64,000 nucleotides of DNA from Robertmurraya siralis (lineage in GTDB: Bacteria > Bacillota > Bacilli > Bacillales > Cytobacillaceae): the NCBI RefSeq assembly GCF_005502275.1, contig NZ_SWLZ01000002.1:248001-312000 (forward strand), in the 5' to 3' direction. The translations under genes were made by a program, and so were the position numbers. Below, one piece after another: positions 56,044-63,747 of the stretch; within the stretch, counting starts at the first letter, position 1, and every line of letters starts with the position of its first letter. The notes below the pieces were generated by a model. That model saw only the letters and a list, made by a program, of their open reading frames with translations, did not search any database and was not told the DNA's origin.

Positions 56044-57042
56044 TTACCCTTCCACTTTCTTTGCCGAAAAATGATCGAGCATGGCCCGGACTTCATCTGT
56101 TGATTTTGTACTCATCAATTGATTTCTTAATTCACTCGCCCCGCGAAACCCTTTTACATAAATCTTAAAGAAACGTTGAAGAGCGGTAAATGGACGTGGC
56201 TCCAATTCCTTTGAATATTTATCATGAAGATCAAGATGCAGCCGCAAAAGAGCAAGATGTTCTTCACTACTATGTTCCTTCTTCTCTGTTTCAAATGCAA
56301 ATGGATTTTTAAAAATACCGCGTCCGATCATAATGCCATCGACACCATATTGCTCAGCAAGATTCATGCCTGTTTCACGATCAGGAATATCCCCATTGAT
56401 CGTCAATAGTGTATCAGGGGCTATCTCGTCGCGAAGTCTCTTAATGTCCGGAATCAATTCCCAATGAGCATCCACTTGGCTCATTTCCTTTCGTGTGCGC
56501 AGATGAATAGAAAGATTCACGATGTCTTGTTTCAAAATATGTGTGAGCCAGCTCTGCCACTCATCTACATTCGTGTAACCGAGCCTAGTCTTCACACTTA
56601 CCGGCAAGCCACCCGCCTTTGCAGCTTCAATAATGTCTGCAGCAACTTCTGGACGAAGGATAAGGCCACTTCCCTTCCCTTTCTGTGCTACGTTAGGCAC
56701 CGGACAGCCCATATTAATATCCACACCTTTAAAGCCAAGCTGTGCCATGCCGACACTCATTTGCCGAAAATACTCGGGCTTATCTCCCCATATATGAGCA
56801 ACGATTGGCTGTTCATCTTTTGTGAACAGCAATCGTCCACGTACACTTCGATTCCCTTCTGGATGACAATAACTTTCCGTGTTGGCAAACTCTGTGAAAA
56901 ATACATCAGGTCTACCCGCTTCACTTACGACATGGCGAAACACAACATCTGTCACATCTTCCATCGGTGCAAGTACAAAAAATGGTCGTGGTAACTCCCG
57001 CCAAAAATTTTCTTTCAATTCAAACTCAAATCCCCTCGTCAT
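56044..57042 (-). CDS. tRNA-dihydrouridine synthase
   Basis: FMN-dependent enzyme of 332 residues that reduces uridines of tRNA D-loops. N-terminal barrel opening [19 protein letters not shown], catalytic Cys in [21 protein letters not shown], substrate motif [10 protein letters not shown], and the FMN phosphate loop [17 protein letters not shown]-terminal helical domain present. No strong SD before the ATG at 57042. A decayed partial copy of this gene lies beside dltD. Which D position it modifies cannot be told. Confidence 0.9.
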   Translation of the reverse strand: MTRGFEFELKENFWRELPRPFFVLAPMEDVTDVVFRHVVSEAGRPDVFFTEFANTESYCHPEGNRSVRGRLLFTKDEQPIVAHIWGDKPEYFRQMSVGMAQLGFKGVDINMGCPVPNVAQKGKGSGLILRPEVAADIIEAAKAGGLPVSVKTRLGYTNVDEWQSWLTHILKQDIVNLSIHLRTRKEMSQVDAHWELIPDIKRLRDEIAPDTLLTINGDIPDRETGMNLAEQYGVDGIMIGRGIFKNPFAFETEKKEHSSEEHLALLRLHLDLHDKYSKELEPRPFTALQRFFKIYVKGFRGASELRNQLMSTKSTDEVRAMLDHFSAKKVEG

Positions 57043-57245
57043 GGTAACGACGTCAAACCTCGTCCCAAAGTTGTAAATATATTGTTCATACTTATTTTAC
57101 ATTTATATCATGCTTAGCGACTTATTATCAAACCATATTTACTTTACACATTTTTGAAATATCTCTATCTCTTTCACTAAAACAATCCGGTTTCCATTTT
57201 TAACATAAAATTCCAAAAATTACGAGACAGGTGTTTAATCTGCTC

Positions 57246-58049
57246 CTATGATTGTTCCTTGAGTTTCTCGTAAATACGTCGTTTCTTATAGAGCATTTTC
57301 CCCGTTTCTCCAATATCGTGAATCATCGATTTATTAATAAAAGATCCAAAAATCATGCCGGCAATCGGAATCATCTGAAATAGCTTTTTCCAGCCAAAAT
57401 TATCTCTGTATGTCATGATTACCTCTCTCCAGCCTTGCACCTGAGAAATTATTTCATCATTCTTTTCCATCGAAGGGTCTGAGTAGGCCGACAATTCTTT
57501 TAAAACAGCTTGCTTCCCGACAATATCCGAAGAAGTGAATTGTAGACATTTTACGATAAAAATTCGCTCCTTTTTATCATTCGGGTCATAGCCATAAGCA
57601 ACAGCAATTTCCTGAAGTGTCTTTAGTGATATACCAAGAAGTAGCGGAATATCAATCGACAATGTAAAGATCCCGCCTATTCCAGTTGTGGCTCCTTGTG
57701 TCATCGCCATATTTTTTCTTGAATGAATCAATTCATCACTAACTTCATCCATCATGTTTAGCGGTAACTCAGGAATGGATTCTAGTGTGATCTCCTCAAC
57801 GCCTGTTTTCCGAACGTACCTTTTTAAAATGTCCTTTTCATTTAAGAGATAACGGCCACCCGTTTGTAAATAGCTACCCAATTCATCCAGTGCTTGTCCG
57901 ATCTTTTTGTGAATAAACTGTGGCGTAAGGCGATCAAGAAGCTTAAAAGGGAGACGTCCGAGCTTTTCCCAAAACCATAGACCCTTTTGTTCTTCCTCCC
58001 ACTTTTGTATGGCATCTAATTCTTTTAGCAGTTGCTCTTTTGTTTCCAT
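57246..58049 (-). CDS. EcsC-family protein
   Basis: EcsC-domain protein of 267 residues. Recognisable segments are KLGRLPFKLLDRLTPQFIHKKIGQALDELGSYLQTGGRYLL and the glycine-rich hydrophobic stretch GATTGIGGIFTLSIDIPLLLGISLKTLQEIAVAYGYDPNDKKERIF. Biochemical role unknown; members are membrane-associated. It starts three bases after the kinase-like gene, with GGGGGAGAG upstream, and so shares its transcript and probably its riboswitch. Confidence 0.85.
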   Translation of the reverse strand: METKEQLLKELDAIQKWEEEQKGLWFWEKLGRLPFKLLDRLTPQFIHKKIGQALDELGSYLQTGGRYLLNEKDILKRYVRKTGVEEITLESIPELPLNMMDEVSDELIHSRKNMAMTQGATTGIGGIFTLSIDIPLLLGISLKTLQEIAVAYGYDPNDKKERIFIVKCLQFTSSDIVGKQAVLKELSAYSDPSMEKNDEIISQVQGWREVIMTYRDNFGWKKLFQMIPIAGMIFGSFINKSMIHDIGETGKMLYKKRRIYEKLKEQS

Positions 58050-58052
58050 TCT

Positions 58053-58736
58053 CTACTCTCCCCCGGAATTTCCTATTCGAAATATTTTTATCAATCTTTG
58101 CACAAATTCTTGAAAATCAAACGGACTGCCCTGCTTCTGGTTATACCATTTTCTCACCGTTTCGATGAGCCACAAAGGGATTTCTTTTCCATCAATTAAA
58201 TCATAGTACTCTTCATACCCTTTTCTCAAATAAGTCCAGCGATGGTCATTTCCTTCTTTTAAGTATTCAGAAACATCGAGAAGCTTTCCTCTTCCTTCAT
58301 GTAAAAGGATATTTTTCAAATGAATATCTCTCGGGTTCAATCCTTTCGATATCGCATAAGCACGGGCTTCCTCCACATCCGTGATCACTTGCCTTGGAAT
58401 GTGAATCCCCTTTACTAAACAATCATAAAGCGTAACCCCTTTTTCATAACTTAAAATAAGAAAATGACTACCTGCCCCATAATAAATTGGAAAATAGGGG
58501 GAATCGCCAAGTTGTTCATATACTTGCTTCTCCCTTTCCATTGTTTCTAATTTATCCTCACTAAATACCTTATACACATATTGCGTGTCCCCTTCAATAT
58601 GGAAAACTGCCGCATCTGTCCCAACACCAATACATTTCAATTGGTCGGAACCACCTTTAACCGTTACAGGGTTATTATTCTTCGAAGAAATGACCTGAAT
58701 ATCCTTTATGATATTTTCAACATTATGATTTTTCAA
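58053..58736 (-). CDS. Small serine/threonine protein kinase-like protein (YrzF-like)
   Basis: Kinase-fold protein of 227 residues. The ATP-binding Lys lies in TQYVYKVFSEDKLETMEREKQVY, the catalytic loop is GLNPRDIHLKNILL (HRD-like with Asp and Asn), and the DFG position reads LLDVSEYL, i.e. D-V-S rather than D-F-G. This resembles RIO1-type or YrzF kinases. TTG start at 58736 with GAGGTG upstream. Forms an operon with the EcsC gene. A yybP-ykoY riboswitch and terminator lie 125-300 bases upstream, so manganese may control its expression. Confidence 0.8.
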   Translation of the reverse strand: MKNHNVENIIKDIQVISSKNNNPVTVKGGSDQLKCIGVGTDAAVFHIEGDTQYVYKVFSEDKLETMEREKQVYEQLGDSPYFPIYYGAGSHFLILSYEKGVTLYDCLVKGIHIPRQVITDVEEARAYAISKGLNPRDIHLKNILLHEGRGKLLDVSEYLKEGNDHRWTYLRKGYEEYYDLIDGKEIPLWLIETVRKWYNQKQGSPFDFQEFVQRLIKIFRIGNSGGE

Positions 58737-58861
58737 ATCTTCACCTCAAATTTAGCTTTCGTTTAAGTAACATATGATCTCTTTCATTCCTCATTCCCTA
58801 AATTTTTAAAATAAAGCCCTTGTTTCGTTACTTTCGTTTATTAGTCCTTAGTTTCCGAATA

Positions 58862-58903
58862 TAAAACAAAAAGACCTTTACCATATGTTTGGTAAAGGTC
58901 TTG
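58862..58903 (-). terminator. Terminator acting as riboswitch expression platform
   Basis: AAGACCTTTACC / GGTAAAGGTCTT perfect 12-bp stem with an 8-base loop, followed on the minus strand by TTTTGTTTT. Its 5' arm GACCTTTACC duplicates GACCTTTGCC of the aptamer, so the two compete for the GGTAAAGGT strand. Confidence 0.82.
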
Positions 58904-58929
58904 AAAAATCGAATATATATCACCTTTAC

Positions 58930-59035
58930 CGAATGGCAAAGGTCTCGCAAACAACTTTCGTTGCCAGTTTAGCCGGTGATCATATGATCACGTAATGACG
59001 ACATAACTGTAAGCTACTCCCCTTTGGAGTAATTA
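58930..59035 (-). ncRNA. yybP-ykoY (manganese) riboswitch
   Basis: Read on the minus strand, the conserved blocks occur in order: CCAAAGGGGAGTAGC (around 59013-59027), GTCGTCATTACGTGATC (about 58986-59002), CCGGCTAAACTGGC, GAAAGTTG, and GCGAGACCTTTGCC (58935-58948). CAAAGG and CCTTTG close the P1 stem. A terminator follows. The next gene is the kinase-like gene at 58736. Confidence 0.85.
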
Positions 59036-59227
59036 ACTTTTACATGTGTACAGTCCTAACTCTAAGACTGTACTTAAAGGATACTATATTTTTGCAGTAT
59101 ACGTCAATTGAAAGGGTTCATGCCCATATATTATCTAATTTCTCAGGGCTTCTTTTGAAAATTTTCTTGTGTTTTTTGTTCACATCTATTATCTTATATC
59201 TAAATGATATATATCCTTTAGATAGGT

Positions 59228-59779
59228 GTGGGAATATTGAAGCGTTATAACGATACAACATATGCAATATTAGGAATATTAACTACGGAATGTAAATCTG
59301 GTTATGCAATTAAACAGATAATGGATCAAAGCTTAAATCATTTTTGGAAAATAAGTTATGGTCAAATTTATCCAACTCTTAAACTAATTGTTCAAGAAGA
59401 ATTAGCTGAAGTTCGTACTTTATCAAGTCAAGGAAGACCTGATAAAAATGAGTACCATCTAACCTCGAAGGGTATCGAGGTACTAAAAAATTGGTTGGAG
59501 CAGCCAATTGAGCACTTCCCAATTGAGCGGAATGAAGTTTTGCTTAAATTATTTTTTGGCCGTTATCAAACTCAAGAAAAACAGGTGTTTCTTTTACAAA
59601 CTTATAAGAAAGAACTTGACAGACGTTATCAAACCTATATAACTATTGAACAGGCTATTATCAATCAGAACTATAACGATGAAGATTCAAAATATTGGTT
59701 GTTAACATTGGATTATGGTAAAAGAATAACCAAAGCCGCAATTGAATGGTGTGTGTTTACTCTAGAAAATAAGCTATAG
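59228..59779 (+). CDS. PadR-family transcriptional regulator
   Basis: Repressor-type regulator of 183 residues. N-terminal winged HTH (about 5-85) with YAILGILTTECKSGYAIKQIMDQSLNHFWKISYGQIYPTLKLIVQEELAEV and GRPDKNEYHLTSKG; C-terminal helical dimerisation domain (100-183). The start is GTG 59228, or TTG 59237 with AGGTG nine bases before it. It precedes a DUF4188 gene by 15 bases, which it probably regulates. Confidence 0.88.
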   Translation: MGILKRYNDTTYAILGILTTECKSGYAIKQIMDQSLNHFWKISYGQIYPTLKLIVQEELAEVRTLSSQGRPDKNEYHLTSKGIEVLKNWLEQPIEHFPIERNEVLLKLFFGRYQTQEKQVFLLQTYKKELDRRYQTYITIEQAIINQNYNDEDSKYWLLTLDYGKRITKAAIEWCVFTLENKL

Positions 59780-59794
59780 GAAGGGGAATTCGTG

Positions 59795-60268
59795 ATGAAC
59801 CATGTTTATACGGGCCGTTATACCACTGACAATAAAGAGGATATTGTCGTCTTCATCATTGGAATGCGAATAAACAGACGGCTAGCCATTCATAAGTGGT
59901 TACCAGTATTCACTGCCATGCCTGGAATGATAAAAGAACTTAACACTAAGAAAGAGGAGCTAGGATTTTTATCGATGGAAAGTTTTTTTGGTCTTAGAAC
60001 AACGGCGATGATCCAATATTGGCGTTCTGTCGATGACCTGCTCGCCTATGCTAAAAATGATAAACATTTAACTGCTTGGAGAAATTTCAATCAAAAAGTC
60101 GGGAATAATGATGCCGTTGGAATCTATCATGAAACTTATCATGTTAGGAAAGGAAGATATGAATCGATTTATGCAAATATGCCTCTCTATGGTTTAGGAA
60201 AAGCAGTAAACCATATTTCCACTACTCCTGAACGAAACTCCGCTCGTGAACGACTTAAAAATGTTTAA
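59795..60268 (+). CDS. DUF4188 domain protein
   Basis: Protein of 157 residues in the DUF4188 family, a ferredoxin-like/antibiotic-biosynthesis-monooxygenase-like fold. Visible text: VVFIIGMRINRRLAIHKWLPVFTAMPGMIKEL, MIQYWRSVDDLLAYAKNDKHLTAWRNFNQKVG and VGIYHETYHVRKGRYESIYANMPLYGLGKA. Catalytic role unproven. The ATG follows AAGGGG. Second gene of the PadR operon; the third gene is broken. Confidence 0.82.
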   Translation: MNHVYTGRYTTDNKEDIVVFIIGMRINRRLAIHKWLPVFTAMPGMIKELNTKKEELGFLSMESFFGLRTTAMIQYWRSVDDLLAYAKNDKHLTAWRNFNQKVGNNDAVGIYHETYHVRKGRYESIYANMPLYGLGKAVNHISTTPERNSARERLKNV

Positions 60269-60291
60269 ATAAGAAAAAGGAGGCAAATTAT

Positions 60292-60511
60292 ATTTCAATT
60301 GCCCAGAGTGTAGACAAAGTCAAAAATAAATTTTAGCTTTCTTTGTCCTCATGCATTCCTAGAAGGGAAAGTACCTGTTGTTCATCCAGAGTTATCAGGC
60401 TTGCCAACGATGCCAGCCCGATGGACAAAACTCATTGAATTCGCTCAACAATGGATTACCCAACAGTGGTCTGCCTCACTTTTTGTTTGCAGAAAACGTT
60501 TGATAGCTTGA
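60292..60511 (+). pseudogene. Broken third gene of the PadR operon, carrying a dispersed repeat copy
   Basis: A strong AAAAAGGAGG (60274-60283) lies before an ATT where an ATG would be expected (60292). The first frame reads ISIAQSVDKVKNKF then stops. After the repeat copy TTTAGCTTTCTTTGTCCTC, a different frame gives LEGKVPVVHPELSGLPTMPA, then RWTKLIEFAQQWITQQW, clearly protein-like. The gene has therefore lost its start codon and suffered a deletion or insertion at the repeat. The parent family is not recognised. Confidence 0.6.
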
Positions 60512-60520
60512 TTTATAGCA

Positions 60521-60562
60521 AAAAACCCGGATTTGTATTAGAACAAACCCGGGGATTCTTTT
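60521..60562 (+). terminator. Terminator after the PadR operon remnant
   Basis: CCCGG-TTTGT / ACAAA-CCGGG stem with one mismatch and a 6-base loop, followed by GGATTCTTTTATT. Confidence 0.7.
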
Positions 60563-60717
60563 ATTGGGTACAGCTTCATCATTGCTTCGCAGTGACTTGT
60601 GAGGAAGTATTTCCGTTCTCAGAAACGTACCCACGGTTTGAATCTTCAGTATGAGAGAACTTATCTATACCATTCTCAACAATTAGCCTTTTTTTCATTA
60701 ACATATTTTGAAGACGC

Positions 60718-61494
60718 TCAGATGTTAAGACACGTCGCTATAGACCTTTTCATATCATTAACAAGTTCAGCCACTTCAGTCTCCATTCCTTCCCAATTAT
60801 CCTCATACTCTCCTAAATAGGCCTTTCTTGCTTTGTCGAGTAAAATCGCATGCTCTTTATTTAATTGAGGTATCGCCCATTCAGCCGCCAAATCTTTTGA
60901 ACTAATTTCACCGGTAGAGGCAGTCAGCCACATTCTGGCTAAAGTTAAAATTACATTGCGTTCATCCCCTTTCATGCCAGCTATCAACCCTGGTAAAGAC
61001 TCTTTAATCGCCTTTTGAATATCTGTCATTGGTACTGATTCAAGAACTTCTGTTGCCTTTAGTCCAAAAAGGTTAATACTATTTTTTCTTAATTGAGCTA
61101 AAAGAATTGTTAAATCCGGATCAAAAGTCGGCTCTGGAATTTCTCCCTTCTCAAATTGTTCTCTTAACCACTCTCCGTACATAAATTCATATTTGGGAGG
61201 AAATTGCCAAGGAACAACATCTTTTTGATTGATAACCGTAACTTCCAGCGGTCTTATAGCATCTACGTTTCCTATTTCCCCAGATATAAGCATCAGCCTC
61301 TCTGCAAGCTCTTTTCGAGTTCTTTCAGATATATTATCATTAGTTACTACCAATATATCTATATCACTATCCGTGCGCAAACCTTCCATTACAGCAGAAC
61401 CATATAAATATACTGCCACTAATATCCCGTCAAACAGCTCCACGATAATTTTTAATGCTTGAATTGCTTCATTCGGTATTTCTTTGTTATTCAT
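60718..61494 (-). CDS. ANT(9)-like aminoglycoside (spectinomycin) adenylyltransferase
   Basis: Nucleotidyltransferase of 258 residues. The NT motif VYLYGSAVMEGLRTDSDIDILVV (GS...DxD) lies at 28-50, and RPLEVTVINQKDVVPWQFPPKYEFMYGEWLREQFE, DPDLTILLAQLRKNSINLFG and KGDERNVILTLARMW closely follow ANT(9)-Ia of staphylococci as I recall it. It would add AMP to spectinomycin at O-9. Divergence from the plasmid-borne gene suggests a chromosomal intrinsic version. ATG preceded by GGAG at a rather long spacing. It follows the Erm gene in the same direction. Confidence 0.88.
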   Translation of the reverse strand: MNNKEIPNEAIQALKIIVELFDGILVAVYLYGSAVMEGLRTDSDIDILVVTNDNISERTRKELAERLMLISGEIGNVDAIRPLEVTVINQKDVVPWQFPPKYEFMYGEWLREQFEKGEIPEPTFDPDLTILLAQLRKNSINLFGLKATEVLESVPMTDIQKAIKESLPGLIAGMKGDERNVILTLARMWLTASTGEISSKDLAAEWAIPQLNKEHAILLDKARKAYLGEYEDNWEGMETEVAELVNDMKRSIATCLNI

Positions 61495-61580
61495 ATTCTC
61501 GGCAGGGAGCTCCTTTCATTCAAACAAACTTAAACACTCTTTTACCTATGCGCTTTATTAAATTTATCGCCACTGCAGTA

Positions 61581-61757
61581 TTACCTGACACCATTTGCCC
61601 GCTCCATAATTTCTTGAACGATCGATGCTTTGGCATCTGCGTAATGCTGAACATGATGCCACTTACTTTTTGCCAAACTTCGCTTGACTTGCACACTTTC
61701 TTCCCAGTCTGTTTCACTGGCTCTTAATCCATCTCGATTCAGTGTTTTTTTTATCAT
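61581..61757 (-). CDS. Small protein of 58 residues downstream of erm
   Basis: The reading MIKKTLNRDGLRASETDWEE, then SVQVKRSLAKSKWHHVQHYADAKASIVQEI, is well balanced and protein-like. The ATG is two bases after the erm stop, with AGGAG eight bases upstream (inside the erm end), a typical coupled start. I do not recognise the family. No membrane segment; basic and helical. Confidence 0.5.
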   Translation of the reverse strand: MIKKTLNRDGLRASETDWEESVQVKRSLAKSKWHHVQHYADAKASIVQEIMERANGVR

Positions 61758-61759
61758 TC

Positions 61760-62611
61760 TTATTTTCTCCTGTTGGCTTTTGGCCATTTGTGGAACGGTA
61801 CATATTGCACCATTGTTTTAAAAATAATACTCCACTGCTTTTCATCGAGTGTTCCAATTGCCTTTTCATTGTTGATTTTTAGGTTTTTTCTCAAATATTT
61901 CATCTGAGGTGGTGTAAAAACACCAGATAAAGCAATTTCGAATGGAGCTTGTGGTTGCCTTAGAGCATATTCTGCAAGCCGTAAAAAATTTCTATACTCT
62001 TTTTTTGGCATTAACTCTTCTTTTTTTCGAGTAATCATCACCATTGCTGAATCTACTCTCGGTGGAGGCGAGAAATTATTACGGGAAATTTCTTTTATAT
62101 AACGAAGATCAAACCACATTTTCCAAACTAAAACATATGAATTCTTAATGAATTTTGACGTGAAGCGCCTTGCTGCTCCTTTTTCCATTACAATTACACC
62201 ACTTTGAAATCCACTTGATGGATTATCAAGAAGCATCTTCATAATTGGCGTCGTGATGGCATAGGGAATATTCGAAACGACGACAAATTTCTCTTTTGGC
62301 AATTGGATTTTCATAATATCTCTATGAATAATGATTGTATTGGAAGATTGCGCTGTTTTTCTGTTTAAAATATCTACAAACTTGGCATCATATTCTACCG
62401 CCAATACTTTTCTAGCTCTTTGACTTAATATTGTTGTTAAAGCACCCTTTCCAGCACCTAACTCTAAAACAATATCGTTGTTGCTAACATTTGCCCGATT
62501 TACAATTTCATCTAACAACTTCTTATTATGCATTAAATGCTGACCAGAAAAATTGGGAGGCTCCCCACGACTTAATTTTTTCCCACTATACTTATGAAAT
62601 TTTTTTGTCAT
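61760..62611 (-). CDS. 23S rRNA adenine-N6 methyltransferase, Erm(D)-like
   Basis: Methylates A2058 of 23S rRNA and so gives macrolide-lincosamide-streptogramin B resistance. The 283 residues carry the SAM site [17 protein letters not shown], acidic motif [21 protein letters not shown], and catalytic [18 protein letters not shown] (NIPY). N-terminal [18 protein letters not shown] and the C-terminal basic tail [10 protein letters not shown] match the Bacillus Erm(D)/Erm(K)/Erm(34) group. Start ATG at 62611 with GGAAAGGAAGAG upstream. Expression is probably controlled by the leader described separately. Confidence 0.93.
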   Translation of the reverse strand: MTKKFHKYSGKKLSRGEPPNFSGQHLMHNKKLLDEIVNRANVSNNDIVLELGAGKGALTTILSQRARKVLAVEYDAKFVDILNRKTAQSSNTIIIHRDIMKIQLPKEKFVVVSNIPYAITTPIMKMLLDNPSSGFQSGVIVMEKGAARRFTSKFIKNSYVLVWKMWFDLRYIKEISRNNFSPPPRVDSAMVMITRKKEELMPKKEYRNFLRLAEYALRQPQAPFEIALSGVFTPPQMKYLRKNLKINNEKAIGTLDEKQWSIIFKTMVQYVPFHKWPKANRRK

Positions 62612-62612
62612 T

Positions 62613-62680
62613 TCTTCTCTTCCTTTCCTAATAAAAAATCACAGGCGATCTGCCTGTAATTCAGAGTAAAAGGGAGAAGA
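62613..62680 (-). promoter_or_regulatory. SD-sequestering stem of the erm leader
   Basis: The erm ribosome binding site AAAGGAAGAGAAGA (plus 62613-62626) can pair with TCTTCTCCCTTTT (plus 62668-62680), leaving about two bulged bases. This stem encloses the internal terminator. A ribosome stalled on the leader ORF ending at 62691 would cover the upstream arm and expose the erm SD. Confidence 0.6.
62633..62657 (-). terminator. Internal transcription terminator in the erm leader
   Basis: ACAGGC / GCCTGT stem with a 5-base loop and GATTTTTTATT tail on the minus strand, just upstream of erm. Fits transcriptional attenuation as known for erm(K). Confidence 0.7.
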
Positions 62681-62690
62681 CCCATCCTTA

Positions 62691-62717
62691 TTAACCTAAT
62701 GGATTCAGTAGCTTCAT
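62691..62717 (-). CDS. Erm leader peptide (8 codons)
   Basis: MKLLNPLG with AGGAGG eight bases before its ATG. The very good SD and the position just upstream of the attenuator argue for a regulatory leader. The peptide lacks the IFVI or R-L-R arrest motifs known from ErmC and ErmD leaders. Confidence 0.55.
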   Translation of the reverse strand: MKLLNPLG

Positions 62718-63106
62718 CAAATAAACCTCCTGTTCAATTAATAAGGAAGGAAAATTAGACAAAAATAAAGAAAGGCAGAATTATCCGTCTTTCTAAACAT
62801 TACATATTTTACTATCTCTACACAAAGATAGTATAAAAAACACAGCGTAATTGCTGAATGGCAAAATACGTGTATTACAATACGAAATGAAGATTATTAA
62901 AAAAGGACAGACTTATCCCATCTACTCTGCATTCACAAACAGAGCCTTTGAAAGTATTCAATTACTGATTCAAAGTTGAGAAACGAAGTCTGATAGAATG
63001 TGTCATTTTTTAATAATCCTCCTACAAATTTAAAATACAATAGTCATTATAGACTCCCTGTTAAAAAAAGTCAAATGGAAATCATACTACCTACATTTAC
63101 CTTAAC
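62718..63106. other. Upstream region of the erm operon
   Basis: About 390 bases without a gene. At 62762-62794, AGAAAG...CTTTCT with an inner near-complement and TTATTTTTG on the minus strand forms a second terminator-like hairpin. ACTATCT / AGATAGT lies at about 62811-62836. The erm promoter should lie near 62830-62900 on the minus strand but no confident -35/-10 pair was fixed. Confidence 0.4.
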
Positions 63107-63490
63107 CTAATTTTTTCTAACTTCCATATTTTCGAAATCAATGATTAATTCATGGGCAAGAAAAAAATCACTGCCGATGACATCATCAAATCCATGCATT
63201 TCTCTAACATCACCAAGTTGTATAGTGAATTTATCGAGTTGAAACATATCAATTGTCATGCTGCTTACTTCTTGTTCTATACAAATTTCTGTGCCGCCAA
63301 TTCCGTACATTTTTCGTGTAACGACATTTTCTAAATCAAGCATCAGCCCGATTTCTTCACATAAGTCCGTATCTAAAATGGTTGAAGAACAGCCAGTATC
63401 AAGGAGCACGTTATTGAATGTCTTTCTGTTTCCATTGTATTTAATCTCAACAGATACTAGAGGTAAGTGATCATTCATCTGAAATCTCAT
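63107..63490 (-). CDS. Retropepsin-like aspartic protease family protein
   Basis: Single-domain protein of 127 residues with the aspartic protease active-site motif VLLDTGCSSTILDTDLCEEIGL (DTG) and a later hydrophobic strand FDDVIGSDFFLAHELIIDFENMEV, as in dimeric clan AA proteases. No membrane segment. The ATG overlaps the TGA of the upstream small gene. Target protein unknown. Confidence 0.8.
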   Translation of the reverse strand: MRFQMNDHLPLVSVEIKYNGNRKTFNNVLLDTGCSSTILDTDLCEEIGLMLDLENVVTRKMYGIGGTEICIEQEVSSMTIDMFQLDKFTIQLGDVREMHGFDDVIGSDFFLAHELIIDFENMEVRKN

Positions 63491-63747
63491 ACTCTTCTTC
63501 GCACTCCTATATACGGCTGCTCAATTATCTTTATTTCTTCATTATTTGTGTGAAAAATATATAATTCACGATTTTGATTTTCCGCATGTAGCTTTTTATA
63601 TACTTTCCATGCAGCATTGCCATTTTCAAAGTCATCGATTACTGACATTTCTTCGATAATTCTTTCTTTTCCTCTTGTTTCTGATTTTAATGCTTCTACT
63701 AAAACACAGCGTTCTGGAAAAAGCTGACGAACTTCAGACCCTTTCAA
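63487..63747 (-). CDS. Small protein coupled to the retropepsin-like gene
   Basis: An 86-residue acidic/basic mixed protein (MKGSEVRQLFPERCVLVEAL, then KSETRGKERIIEEMSVIDDFENGNAAWKVYKKLH). TTG start with GGAGGG eight bases upstream. Its stop overlaps the start of the protease gene (ATGA), so they are translated together. I do not recognise the family; it resembles in layout the small proteins paired with retropepsins in other Bacillus genomes, possibly the partner or substrate. Confidence 0.65.
   Translation of the reverse strand: MKGSEVRQLFPERCVLVEALKSETRGKERIIEEMSVIDDFENGNAAWKVYKKLHAENQNRELYIFHTNNEEIKIIEQPYIGVRRRV

Noticed and set aside
62608-62685. 25-codon frame [20 protein letters not shown] overlapping the erm start (ATGA)
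   Set aside because: Its ATG has only a weak AAGG at poor spacing, and the frame runs through the attenuator terminator. The 8-codon ORF upstream has a far better SD.
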